A DNA stretch of 32,217 nt from Sulfurimonas sp. (GCF_023228785.1 NZ_JALOAN010000025.1:1-32217), one strand, 5' to 3'. Shown: positions 1 through 6,782, numbered from the stretch's first letter. Notes: a model not told the origin generated them from the sequence alone. Translations and numbers: made by a program.

Positions 1-33
1 ATACTCTTAATTATTTCTAAAAATCCTAAATTA

Positions 34-978
34 TCAAGCAAATTTCTTTGAAAATTGTACCATAAAAATATTTAGTAGAAATATTGCCATTTTGAGTCTA
101 AAACTGGCAATATAAAGAGCTATTTCTTCTCTTATCTTACTTAAATCTCCATCTTTTATAGCTATCATCAGTTTTTTAAACAGAGCTATCCCTATGAGGT
201 TTAGTAATCGTTTAAAATTATAGGTAAACATGATAAGAGCATTTTCTCCAGCTACTTTCTTTTTACTTCTAACCAAGAAGTGATCCCAGCCAAGCGAGCG
301 TTTGATTGTTCCAAATGGATGTTCAACTATTGAGCCTCTCTTTTTCATAAGAGCTTTTGATTCTGGTGTTTCTAAGTCTTGGTAGTATTTATCTAAAAGT
401 TCTTGTTCTGCCCATCTTTGTATCTGTTTGTAACGGGTTGTTTTACCTAAACATTTGTCTTTTATGGGGCAAGCCGTACATGTAGATATTTTTGGTCTAT
501 AAATAAACATGAGTCTGCCATTCCTAACATTACTAGAAATACTTTTTGGTATCTCTTGATTATTATCTTTTTCTGTATTATAAACAAACTTATCTTTAGT
601 AAACTTCCCTGCATTTTTCTGCTGCTGTCCTGTTTGGGCATAAGGTACAAGAGTCCTAATCCCATCATCCACACACTTCTTTATTTCAGTTGCTGAGTAA
701 TATCCTTTATCTGCTAAAACAACCAAGTCAGGGTTAGTAATCACCTCTTTAGTCTGCATTGCCATGTGATGTAGTTCCTGCTTATCCGTACCTTGAGATG
801 TAACATCAGTAGCGACAATAAACTTGAACTTAGCATCAACACATATTTGAGAGTTGTACGCCATTAAATTATGTGCGGGTTTAGTCATTACACTAGCATC
901 AGGGTCAGTTCTATTATATTGAGTGCGTTTAATCTTTTCTAGGAAGTTTAACTCTGTTGTCAATTTTGCTTTTTTTTT
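34..978 (-). CDS. IS1182-like transposase, C-terminal part (-1 frame)
   Basis: This frame carries the second and third catalytic residues of the DDE transposase: Asp in VVLADKGYYSATE and Glu in VEHPFGTIKRSLG, the latter in the typical HxFGxxKR-like setting. A Cys-containing segment (CTACPIKDKCLG) precedes the Glu, as in IS1182/IS1380-type enzymes. The C-terminus (MFTYNFKRLLNLIG plus a hydrophobic tail) looks natural and intact. The nearest start codon is a weak TTG at 961-963 with no ribosome-binding site, so independent translation is unlikely. The frame is open back through the A9 tract and is most simply read as the continuation of the upstream frame after a -1 shift. Confidence 0.75.
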   Translation of the reverse strand, partial: KKKAKLTTELNFLEKIKRTQYNRTDPDASVMTKPAHNLMAYNSQICVDAKFKFIVATDVTSQGTDKQELHHMAMQTKEVITNPDLVVLADKGYYSATEIKKCVDDGIRTLVPYAQTGQQQKNAGKFTKDKFVYNTEKDNNQEIPKSISSNVRNGRLMFIYRPKISTCTACPIKDKCLGKTTRYKQIQRWAEQELLDKYYQDLETPESKALMKKRGSIVEHPFGTIKRSLGWDHFLVRSKKKVAGENALIMFTYNFKRLLNLIGIALFKKLMIAIKDGDLSKIREEIALYIASFRLKMAIFLLNIFMVQFSKKFA

Positions 979-1592
979 AGAAGTATCTCTAAATTACGAG
1001 GGAGCTGTTTTACTAGTTTAGTAGTATGTGTTTCTTCATCACTATATTGTAAAGCACTAAGGTATTTATCTATATTGTTATCTACCTCTTTCAAATCTCT
1101 TTGAGTAGTCTTCTTCATGACTAAGGTGTTTTTAGATGCGTTAGCTCTCAAAAATGCTCCATCTAGTGCTACTAGATTATCCCCTATTAAGGCTAAACCT
1201 TTTAGCAAAAATACGAAGTCTTTAAATACTTGTTTGAGTGCTTTAGGATTATTCTTTCTAAAATCAGAGATAGTCTTATAAGTAGGTTTTAGCCCTGATG
1301 TTAACCACATTAGTTCAATATTTCTAAGATTCTCTTTTTCTAATGCGCGTGAGCTTCTTATCTTATTAAGATAACCGTAGATATAGATTTTTAGAAGTAG
1401 CTTTGGAGAATAGGATTTCTGTCCTTCGAAACTTGTAGAGGTGCCATCGAAGCCTAATTCTTTAAAATCTAATTGTTCTACATATAAATCTATTGCTCTT
1501 ACTTGATTATTCTCATCTACATATTCATCAAGACTTGGAGGAAATAACAGTTGTTGATTACGATTTAAACCCTCTTTGTATTTTTCACTCAT
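960..1592 (-). CDS. IS1182-like transposase, N-terminal part (frame 1)
   Basis: This is the N-terminal half of a DDE transposase. It begins in the style of the InsH/DUF772 N-terminal domain (LFPPSLDEYVDENNQVRAID, about residues 17-36 from ATG 1592) and contains the first catalytic Asp in the segment LVALDGAFLRANASKN. I chose ATG 1592 because AGAGG sits about 6 bases upstream; a GTG two codons earlier is also open. The frame ends at TGA 960-962, just after a run of nine A residues on the coding strand (plus-strand T run 970-978). Reading in the -1 frame at that run joins it directly to the C-terminal half. It is either a sequence-tract indel that inactivated the element or a programmed -1 shift. 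Confidence 0.75.
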   Translation of the reverse strand: MSEKYKEGLNRNQQLLFPPSLDEYVDENNQVRAIDLYVEQLDFKELGFDGTSTSFEGQKSYSPKLLLKIYIYGYLNKIRSSRALEKENLRNIELMWLTSGLKPTYKTISDFRKNNPKALKQVFKDFVFLLKGLALIGDNLVALDGAFLRANASKNTLVMKKTTQRDLKEVDNNIDKYLSALQYSDEETHTTKLVKQLPRNLEILLKKKQN

Positions 1593-1742
1593 AAACACCT
1601 CTTAAAGCTCGTATATTACGAACTATTCTTAGTGTTATTATACTGTTTTACAAGTTTAAATATGGTTAATGTTAAGTTGTTTTTGGTAAAATATCTGTAA
1701 TTTATGAAACTGTTTTAGGTTAGTTATTTCACAGTCTCATAG

Positions 1743-1778
1743 TAGCCAATAAATTACCTAACGGCAATTTATTGGCTA
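1743..1778. repeat. Perfect 13-bp inverted repeat (cruciform-type palindrome)
   Basis: TAGCCAATAAATT (1743-1755) and its exact reverse complement (1766-1778) flank a 10-base loop. It sits in the 250-base gap between the IS element and the first toxin-antitoxin pair. There is no T run on either side, so a simple terminator is not well supported. It may be a recombination or boundary structure of the accessory segment. Confidence 0.6.
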
Positions 1779-1808
1779 TACTCAAACGTTATCTTCAGAG
1801 AAACAGTC

Positions 1809-1837
1809 TTGCAAAAAGTTCACATTTATGTTAACAT
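1809..1837 (+). promoter_or_regulatory. Promoter of the HigBA-like pair with overlapping operator palindrome
   Basis: TTGCAA (1809-1814) and TAACAT (1832-1837) are spaced by 17 bases, a good sigma-70 layout. A perfect 12-bp palindrome, TATGTTAACATA (1827-1838), covers the -10, as expected for an operator bound by the HTH antitoxin (autoregulation). The predicted transcription start falls at or within a base or two of the ATG at 1844 and no ribosome-binding site is visible, so the toxin frame may be translated from a leaderless mRNA. Confidence 0.55.
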
Positions 1838-1843
1838 ATACTT

Positions 1844-2190
1844 ATGAAAGAAATTAAATTCTATAAATTATCATCAGGAAAAAGTCCTATTGAAGACTTT
1901 CTTGACTCATTATCATCAAAAGAAGCTCAAAAGGTTACTTGGGTGTTGAGTTTAATTGAAGAAATGGAAACTGTTTCTACTAAGTTTTACAAACAACTTA
2001 GTAATTCTGATGGAATTATAGAAGTAAGAGCTCAAATTGTAAAAACAATTTTAGACTTTTAGGTTTTGAAGACAAAGGTATATTTGTTATTTTAACAAAT
2101 GGCTTTAAAAAGAAAGACCAAAAAGTTCCTAAATCTGAAATCAATTTAGCACAACAAAGAAAAAATGAATATCTTTCAAGAGGAGATTAA
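1844..2190 (+). pseudogene. HigB/phage Gp49-like toxin, frameshifted
   Basis: The first frame (1844-2062, 72 residues) starts like Gp49/HigB mRNA interferases (KEIKFYKLSSGKSPIEDFLD) and stops early. The remainder of the family is encoded one frame back from about 2050: FRLLGFEDKGIFVILTNGFK, then KKKDQKVPKSEINLAQ, ending at TAA 2188-2190 next to the antitoxin start. Joined, the protein would be about 115 residues, the usual length. The break lies in or near the A5 run at 2041-2045. The family's core basic region (R-FRLLGF) is therefore lost from the first product, so the toxin is probably inactive unless ribosomes shift. It sits upstream of its antitoxin, the normal higB-higA order. Confidence 0.75.
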
Positions 2191-2191
2191 C

Positions 2192-2467
2192 ATGAGTGAT
2201 TTGAAAAAATATATTGCAAAAAGAAAAAGTGTTGATGATGAATTTTCAGAAAATTTTGAAAATGGTTATCAAGAATTTAAAATTGGTGAAATGTTAAAAC
2301 TTGCTAGAAAAGAGACAGGTTTAACACAATCAGATATAGCCGATGCGATGCACACTAAAAAATCTGCTATTTCTCGTATAGAAAACCATGCACAAGATAT
2401 TAGATTATCTACTCTTCAAGCATTTGCTCACATTATGGGTAAAAAACTAAAGATTCAACTCGTATAA
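2192..2467 (+). CDS. HigA-like XRE-family antitoxin
   Basis: This is a 91-residue protein with a single helix-turn-helix domain in its C-terminal two-thirds (ETGLTQSDIADAMHTKKSAI, then SRIENHAQDIRLSTLQAFAH). In HigBA systems this protein neutralises the HigB ribonuclease and represses its own promoter. I chose ATG 2192 because AGGAG at 2181-2185 is correctly spaced and the toxin remnant ends at 2190; an in-frame ATG at 2165 lies inside the toxin reading frame. The gene looks intact although its toxin is frameshifted, leaving a possibly orphan antitoxin that may still repress the palindrome at 1827-1838. Confidence 0.8.
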   Translation: MSDLKKYIAKRKSVDDEFSENFENGYQEFKIGEMLKLARKETGLTQSDIADAMHTKKSAISRIENHAQDIRLSTLQAFAHIMGKKLKIQLV

Positions 2468-2566
2468 AAAGATAACAAGTACGAGGGTTGAACACCCACT
2501 TGTAATCTGTTGCATTCGCACCAGACAGGCAACACCCTGCACAGGCAACACCCCTGTGAGTGAATC
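2454..2566 (+). repeat. GC-rich structured island with inverted and direct repeats between two TA pairs
   Basis: About 90 bases from 2482 are roughly half G+C, against about a third in the surroundings. TTCAACTCGTA (2454-2464) pairs with 2480-2492, leaving a two-base bulge, across the antitoxin stop codon. Two copies of ACAGGCAACACCC (2525-2537 and 2541-2553) form a 16-base-period direct repeat. The arms ACAGG/CCTGT, CAC/GTG and ATT/AAT build a long imperfect hairpin over 2514-2565. No T run follows, so this is more than a terminator. A cassette-type recombination site or a small dispersed repeat is possible but unproven. Confidence 0.5.
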
Positions 2567-2654
2567 TCCACTTTTTGAATGTAAAACAAAAAAAATATAT
2601 AATAAATTGTAGCAACATTTTTTTGTACTCTAGCGTTATGAGAAATATGACTAA

Positions 2655-2703
2655 TTGACAAAGTGAATAAATTTGAATACAATAGCATTAATAAATATTC
2701 AAA
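2655..2703 (+). promoter_or_regulatory. Strong sigma-70 promoter and operator-like repeat of the second TA pair
   Basis: TTGACA (2655-2660), a 17-base spacer and TACAAT (2678-2683) make a near-perfect housekeeping promoter, the best in the window. TTTGAATA (2672-2679) and its reverse complement TATTCAAA (2696-2703) bracket the -10 and start region, a plausible binding site for the ribbon-helix-helix antitoxin encoded just downstream. Confidence 0.75.
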
Positions 2704-2712
2704 GGATTTGTT

Positions 2713-2949
2713 ATGAAAACAGTAACTATGAGAGTAGATGATTCGATTTACGATATGATAAAACTTGCAGCAGATGGTCAAAAAAGAAATCTTTCAAACT
2801 TCATAGAGTTTGCAACAATGCAATACTTAACATCTTCACAATTCGTAGAAAATGATGAGATGGCTGAAATAAAGGATGACAAAGAACTAGTTAACAACCT
2901 AATGGACGGCTTGAATGATTTTAAAAATGGTGATTACACCATTGTCTAA
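2713..2949 (+). CDS. Ribbon-helix-helix antitoxin (RelB/CopG-like)
   Basis: This 78-residue protein opens with a short beta strand and two helices of the ribbon-helix-helix type (KTVTMRVDDSIYDMIKLAAD, then RNLSNFIEFATMQYL), the DNA-binding half of many small antitoxins. The acidic C-terminal tail would bind the toxin. AAGGA is well placed before ATG 2713. The gene overlaps the start of the downstream RelE/ParE-like toxin, the typical antitoxin-first order. By analogy it neutralises the toxin and represses the promoter at 2655-2683. Confidence 0.8.
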   Translation: MKTVTMRVDDSIYDMIKLAADGQKRNLSNFIEFATMQYLTSSQFVENDEMAEIKDDKELVNNLMDGLNDFKNGDYTIV

Positions 2950-3211
2950 GTATCAAATTGCAGAAACCAAAACTTTTGAAAAAGTTAAAAAAAATATAGA
3001 TAAAAAGCTTTACTCAAAAATCAAAAACTTTTTTTATCCTCAACTTAGAGAAAATCCTTTTTATGGAACAAACATTAAAAAGTTAAAAGATAATCTTGAG
3101 GGTTATTATAGATATAGGATTGGTAATTATAGACTTTTTTATCTTATCGAAAATGACAAGCTAATTATTGCTGTTGTTGATTTTAGACATAGACAACAAG
3201 CTTATGATTAA
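2915..3211 (+). CDS. RelE/ParE-superfamily toxin
   Basis: This small basic protein of 89-98 residues has the RelE/ParE fold signature in its second half: GYYRYRIGNYRLFYLIENDK, then a hydrophobic strand and DFRHRQQAYD. Toxins of this type with the RxGxYRlxY pattern and a C-terminal HR usually cleave mRNA on the ribosome, although ParE-type gyrase poisoning cannot be excluded. Possible starts are ATG 2915 (GGA 9 bases upstream), ATG 2927, and TTG 2942 overlapping the antitoxin stop; family alignments normally begin near the SKYQIAET segment, which favours a late start. It overlaps the antitoxin gene, giving coupled translation. Confidence 0.8.
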   Translation: MILKMVITPLSKYQIAETKTFEKVKKNIDKKLYSKIKNFFYPQLRENPFYGTNIKKLKDNLEGYYRYRIGNYRLFYLIENDKLIIAVVDFRHRQQAYD

Positions 3212-3248
3212 GCTACACCCCGCTAATCATATATAGGGGCATAAAGCT
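3211..3248 (+). terminator. Possible terminator after the second TA pair
   Basis: CCCC (3218-3221) and GGGG (3236-3239) pair inside outer arms AGCT (3211-3214) and AGCT (3245-3248), followed by ATTTTATTTT. The 14-base loop is long, so the call is tentative. Confidence 0.4.
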
Positions 3249-3260
3249 ATTTTATTTTAG

Positions 3261-3272
3261 TTTTGCTATAAT
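3261..3272 (+). promoter_or_regulatory. Extended -10 promoter (TTTTGCTATAAT)
   Basis: TGC-TATAAT with a T-rich lead is the usual sigma-70 -10 form in Campylobacterota and recurs before gatA. It lies 20 bases before the small ORF at 3293 and about 170 before the methyltransferase gene. Confidence 0.6.
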
Positions 3273-3292
3273 GACAAAATATGGTTTTCGGA

Positions 3293-3397
3293 ATGAAACA
3301 GATAGCTTTACTCACTCCTTACAAAAGTAAAAATCACATACAAACCAACTTTTTCAAAATAATTAAAACAAATCATAGAATTTATTGCACAAGATAA
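3293..3397 (+). CDS. Small hypothetical ORF, 34 residues
   Basis: ATG 3293 to TAA 3397 encodes a basic peptide starting MKQIALLTPY. It is preceded by CGGA six bases upstream and by a clear -10 at 3267-3272, so it could be expressed. I recognise no domain. It could be the surviving 5' end of a gene truncated when the accessory segment was inserted, or a chance ORF in the leader of the methyltransferase mRNA. Confidence 0.25.
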   Translation: MKQIALLTPYKSKNHIQTNFFKIIKTNHRIYCTR

Positions 3398-3443
3398 ACC
3401 TAGCATGAACAATAAAAATAAGCTAAATATAGGATAAAAATAT

Positions 3444-4643
3444 ATGGTACAAGAGATAGACTTAAGCATAAAACCAGAATTTGTACAAAACTATAAAGAT
3501 GGTTACCCTCTTATTTCTAAAAAATCCATACTCAACTGGGATAAGCTAAAAGAAGAAGGTACGATTTTAAACCTTCTAGATGATAAAGGCAAGTTTGTAC
3601 TAAAAGCTTATCATGGAGTACAAAACAAAGGTTATGGTTGGGCACTCACAACAGATAAAGATACGCGAATAAATCAAGATTTTTTTAGTACAAAAATAAA
3701 ATCTGCTCTTGAATATAGAAAAGACTTTGATGCAAACAAAGATACAACTGCTTGGAGAGTTTTTAATGGTGAGGGCGATGGAGTTGGTGGATTATGCATA
3801 GACTATTTTGATGGGTATTATATGCTTACATGGTATAGTCTTGGCATTTATGAGTTCAAATCTGAGATACTTGAAGCCTTAAAAAACAATGTGGCATACA
3901 AAGGTATATATCAAAAAAAACGCTTTGATTCAAAAGGAAAATATCTTGATGATGAAGATGATTTTGTTTGTGGAGAGAGAGCTCCTCAACCTCTCATAAT
4001 CAAAGAAAGTGGATCTAACTTTGCCATTTATTTGGACGATGGAGCTATGGTTGGTGTATTTTTAGACCAAAGAGAAGTTAGAGAGGCTATAAGAGAGAAT
4101 TACGCAAAAGGTAAAACAGTTTTAAATACCTTTTCTTATACAGGTGCATTTTCTGTTTTTGCTGCCCTTGGTGGTTCTACAAAAACTACAAGTGTTGACT
4201 TAGCTAAACGAAGTTACTCAAAAACTAAAGAGCAGTTCTTAGTAAACAACATAGATGTTCTCAAACAAGATATTGTGGTTGAAGATATATTTAATTATTT
4301 TAAGTTTGCTATTAAAAAAAAGTATTTATTTGATTTAGTAATCCTAGACCCACCTAGTTTTGCAAGATCCAAAAAACATACTTTTAGCGCATCTAAAGAC
4401 TATGTAAACCTTTTAAAAGAAGCTATTAAAGTCACAAGTAAAGGTGGAACTCTAGTAGCATCTACTAACTCAGCGAACTTTAATATGATGACTTTTAGCG
4501 ACTTTATAGCTAAGGCTTTTAAAGAGTCAAACACAAGATATAAGGTTAAAGAAAGATTTTCTTTACCAAAAGATTTTAGAGTTTGTAAGCATTTTAAAGA
4601 GGGTGATTATCTTAAAGTAGTATTTATTGAAAAAATAAGATAA
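3444..4643 (+). CDS. RlmI/YwbD-like class I SAM-dependent RNA methyltransferase
   Basis: This 399-residue protein has an N-terminal PUA-like part (about 1-80), an RlmI-type central segment (WRVFNGEGDGVGGLCIDYFD, 104-123) and a Rossmann methyltransferase domain. Motif I is VLNTFSYTGAFSV (226-238), and the acceptor loop DPPSF is at 302-306. E. coli RlmI makes m5C1962 in 23S rRNA. Its relatives carry an SCS motif after the DPP loop, but here the equivalent stretch reads ASTNSANF (339-346) with no Cys. The m5C activity is therefore uncertain, and another RNA base or position may be modified. AGGA precedes ATG 3444 by about 8 bases. The next gene follows after 8 bases on the same strand, so they are probably cotranscribed. 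Confidence 0.8.
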   Translation: MVQEIDLSIKPEFVQNYKDGYPLISKKSILNWDKLKEEGTILNLLDDKGKFVLKAYHGVQNKGYGWALTTDKDTRINQDFFSTKIKSALEYRKDFDANKDTTAWRVFNGEGDGVGGLCIDYFDGYYMLTWYSLGIYEFKSEILEALKNNVAYKGIYQKKRFDSKGKYLDDEDDFVCGERAPQPLIIKESGSNFAIYLDDGAMVGVFLDQREVREAIRENYAKGKTVLNTFSYTGAFSVFAALGGSTKTTSVDLAKRSYSKTKEQFLVNNIDVLKQDIVVEDIFNYFKFAIKKKYLFDLVILDPPSFARSKKHTFSASKDYVNLLKEAIKVTSKGGTLVASTNSANFNMMTFSDFIAKAFKESNTRYKVKERFSLPKDFRVCKHFKEGDYLKVVFIEKIR

Positions 4644-4651
4644 AAATAGAG

Positions 4652-5926
4652 ATGACACAAAATATACCAAACTACAAAGATTCTAAGATAGCTATCATTG
4701 GTGCTGGTCCATCAGGACTTATGGCAGCAGAAGTTTTGTCAAATGCTGGTTATGCTCCGATAGTATTTGATGCAAAACCAAGTGCAGGTCGTAAGTTTTT
4801 ACAAGCAGGACGAGGTGGATTAAACCTAACCCACTCTGAAGATTTTAGTGTTTTTTGTTCTCGTTATTTTGAAGCTCAACACTCTATGCAAAAAGCTCTT
4901 AATATCTTTAGCCCAGATAATATGCGTGAATGGGCGAAAAGCCTTGGATTTGAAACTTTTGTTGGCTCTTCTGGCAAAGTCTATCCACTAAATAAAAAAG
5001 CGGCTCCCCTACTTCGCACTTGGATTCAAAAACTAAAAGCAAACAACACTAAGTTTAAAATGAATTATAATTTTATTGGCTTTAGTAAAGATGTTTGGAA
5101 GTTTCAAACGCCTGATGGAGTTGAACAATTCAAATTTGATGTAGTCATATTGGCTCTTGGCGGTGCATCTTGGCCACAACTTGGCTCAACAGGAGAGTGG
5201 ACAAAGACACTAAAAGAAAAGGGTTTAAATATATCTGAACTAAGACCCGCAAACATGGGTTTTAATGTGAATCATTCTAAAGTATTTAAAGATAAATTCT
5301 CAAGAACTCCACTAAAAAATGTACAACTCTCTTTTAGCGATATAAACGATAATCATCACTCAAAACTAGGTGAATTGCTTGTAACTGAGTTTGGGATTGA
5401 GGGAAACCTTATCTATGCCCATTCAAAATATATAAGAGAGCTTTTAGAGCTAAAAACTCCTACCATAGTTTACTTAGACCTCTTTGTTCATACTAGTGAG
5501 AGTAAACTAAGAGAGCTTTTAAGTGCGCAAAGAGGCAAACAAAGTTTAAGTGCTTTTTGGAAGCGTTTAGGACTAGATGGAGTTAGAGCATCTTTACTAA
5601 GAGAAGTTTTAGATAATAATGAACTAAACAAGCCTGACTTAGTAGCAAAAACGCTTAAAAACTATCCTCTAACCTTAGAGTCTTGCAGACCTTTGCAAGA
5701 GGCAATTAGCACAGCTGGAGGATTAAAATTTGATAACTTAGATGATAATCTAATGCTCAAAGATTTCACAGGTGTATTTTGCGTAGGAGAGATGCTCGAC
5801 TGGGAAGCTCAAACGGGAGGCTATCTTTTAACAGGAGTTATGGCTCAAGGCAAACAAGCAGCCCTTGGTATTTTAAAATATTTACAAAAAAATCACGACA
5901 AGGATTTAACTGATGGAAGCTTATAA
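4652..5926 (+). CDS. FAD-dependent oxidoreductase, HI0933/TIGR03862 flavoprotein family
   Basis: This 424-residue flavoprotein has an N-terminal dinucleotide-binding loop, IIGAGPSGLMAAEVLSNAGY (about 14-33). It also has the family hallmark GRKFLQAGRGGLNLTHSE, the segment VGSSGKVYP, and a C-terminal FAD-contacting stretch, FCVGEMLDWEAQTGGYLLTG. These place it in the HI0933/YhiN (BaiN-related) group, in the TIGR03862 subgroup. Substrates of the group are mostly unknown. A gene for a different protein class overlaps its 3' end by 14 bases, so translation of the pair may be coupled, but nothing here reveals a shared pathway. Confidence 0.85.
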   Translation: MTQNIPNYKDSKIAIIGAGPSGLMAAEVLSNAGYAPIVFDAKPSAGRKFLQAGRGGLNLTHSEDFSVFCSRYFEAQHSMQKALNIFSPDNMREWAKSLGFETFVGSSGKVYPLNKKAAPLLRTWIQKLKANNTKFKMNYNFIGFSKDVWKFQTPDGVEQFKFDVVILALGGASWPQLGSTGEWTKTLKEKGLNISELRPANMGFNVNHSKVFKDKFSRTPLKNVQLSFSDINDNHHSKLGELLVTEFGIEGNLIYAHSKYIRELLELKTPTIVYLDLFVHTSESKLRELLSAQRGKQSLSAFWKRLGLDGVRASLLREVLDNNELNKPDLVAKTLKNYPLTLESCRPLQEAISTAGGLKFDNLDDNLMLKDFTGVFCVGEMLDWEAQTGGYLLTGVMAQGKQAALGILKYLQKNHDKDLTDGSL

Positions 5927-6752
5927 CCTTGCTTTAGTCTTTGTTTTTGGTGGATTAGGACTTACTACTTTAAGTGTTTACTTTTTTTTAAGTCTAAGAA
6001 AAGAAGATAAGCTCCAAAAGATACGAAGTATGTCTTTTAAAGAAGAACATAGAGTCTTTCTTCAAAAAACACCTCACTATAAAAATCTCTCTGATGAAGA
6101 TAAAGAAAAGATAGAACGCTCTATCTTGCTTTTTGTACATACAAAAGAGTTTATAGGTATCTCTTTTGATGCTAGTGATGAGATGAAAGTTATCATCGCT
6201 TTTTATGCTTGTTTGCTCATACTCAACATAGAAACAGGGAACTATTATCAGAGCTTAAAAACCATCATCATTTACCCACATGCAGTTGCAATAAATAAGA
6301 TTCAAAACAATGGCGGTATCTTTTCACATGAGCAGTTTTACATTGATGGACAATCATCGCATGACACTGTTGTAATAATCTGGGATGAAGCTAAGAGTGA
6401 AGCTTATCATCTAAGACAAGATAATGTCATTATTCACGAATTCACTCACATAATAGACTTTATGGATGGAGAAATAGATGGTGTTCCACCTATAGAAAAA
6501 GCAAAGTATAATGAGTGGAGTAGAGTTTTAAATAGTGAGTTTGATAAACTAAATAAGGTAGCACTCAAAAATAAAAACTGGGGGAAATACGAACTTCTAG
6601 GTAGTTATGCAAGTACAGATGAAGCGGAATTTTTTGCTGTAGCAACTGAACGGTTTTTTGGTTCACCTGATAGTTTAAAAGAAAACTTTCCTGAGCTTTA
6701 TAGTGAACTTAAAAACTTTTACAAGATTGATCCTACCAAGCTGGTAGTTTAA
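5913..6752 (+). CDS. mtfA: MtfA-like zinc metallopeptidase (M90 family)
   Basis: This 279-residue protein has an N-terminal membrane segment (about 7-27) and the MtfA zinc site: HEFTH at 175-179 followed by the distal ligand region AEFFAVATERFF. E. coli MtfA is a soluble aminopeptidase-like protein that binds the glucose repressor Mlc. Here there is a membrane anchor and no phosphotransferase or Mlc gene nearby, so the regulatory role described in enterics probably does not apply. ATG 5913 lies within the 3' end of the flavoprotein gene. The stop overlaps a short hairpin, CTACCA/TGGTAG (6733-6747). Confidence 0.8.
   Translation: MEAYNLALVFVFGGLGLTTLSVYFFLSLRKEDKLQKIRSMSFKEEHRVFLQKTPHYKNLSDEDKEKIERSILLFVHTKEFIGISFDASDEMKVIIAFYACLLILNIETGNYYQSLKTIIIYPHAVAINKIQNNGGIFSHEQFYIDGQSSHDTVVIIWDEAKSEAYHLRQDNVIIHEFTHIIDFMDGEIDGVPPIEKAKYNEWSRVLNSEFDKLNKVALKNKNWGKYELLGSYASTDEAEFFAVATERFFGSPDSLKENFPELYSELKNFYKIDPTKLVV
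6733..6750 (+). terminator. Short hairpin at the end of mtfA
   Basis: CTACCA-AGC-TGGTAG followed by only TTT, overlapping the end of the coding region. It is a weak terminator candidate; a new -10 element for gatA follows at 6789. Confidence 0.35.
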
Positions 6753-6782
6753 TAAAGCGGTGTTAAAGAAAAGATAAACACA

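Larger units (their letters stand above)
1..1645 (-). mobile_element. IS1182-family-like insertion sequence, left end possibly cut by the window
   Basis: The segment is defined by one transposase in two overlapping frames that together carry a complete DDE catalytic triad. The transposase stop lies at 34-36, so only 33 bases of the downstream end are present. A possible transposase -10 on the minus strand (TATAAT, plus-strand 1637-1642) and a small palindrome, TCGTA-TAT-TACGA at 1609-1621, lie upstream of the gene. I compared the first 33 bases with the 1600-1700 region and found no convincing terminal inverted repeat or target duplication, so both boundaries are estimates. Confidence 0.7.

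Noticed and set aside
2036..2062. Programmed frameshift in the HigB gene
   Set aside because: The zero-frame codons GTA AAA ACA do not form a standard slippery heptamer and no downstream stimulatory structure is evident; an indel is the simpler reading.
2433..2781. Two minus-strand ORFs across the GC-rich island
   Set aside because: They run antisense to the higA end and into the RHH antitoxin gene, lack ribosome-binding sites and have Cys-rich, low-complexity products; the frame openness follows from the repeat composition.
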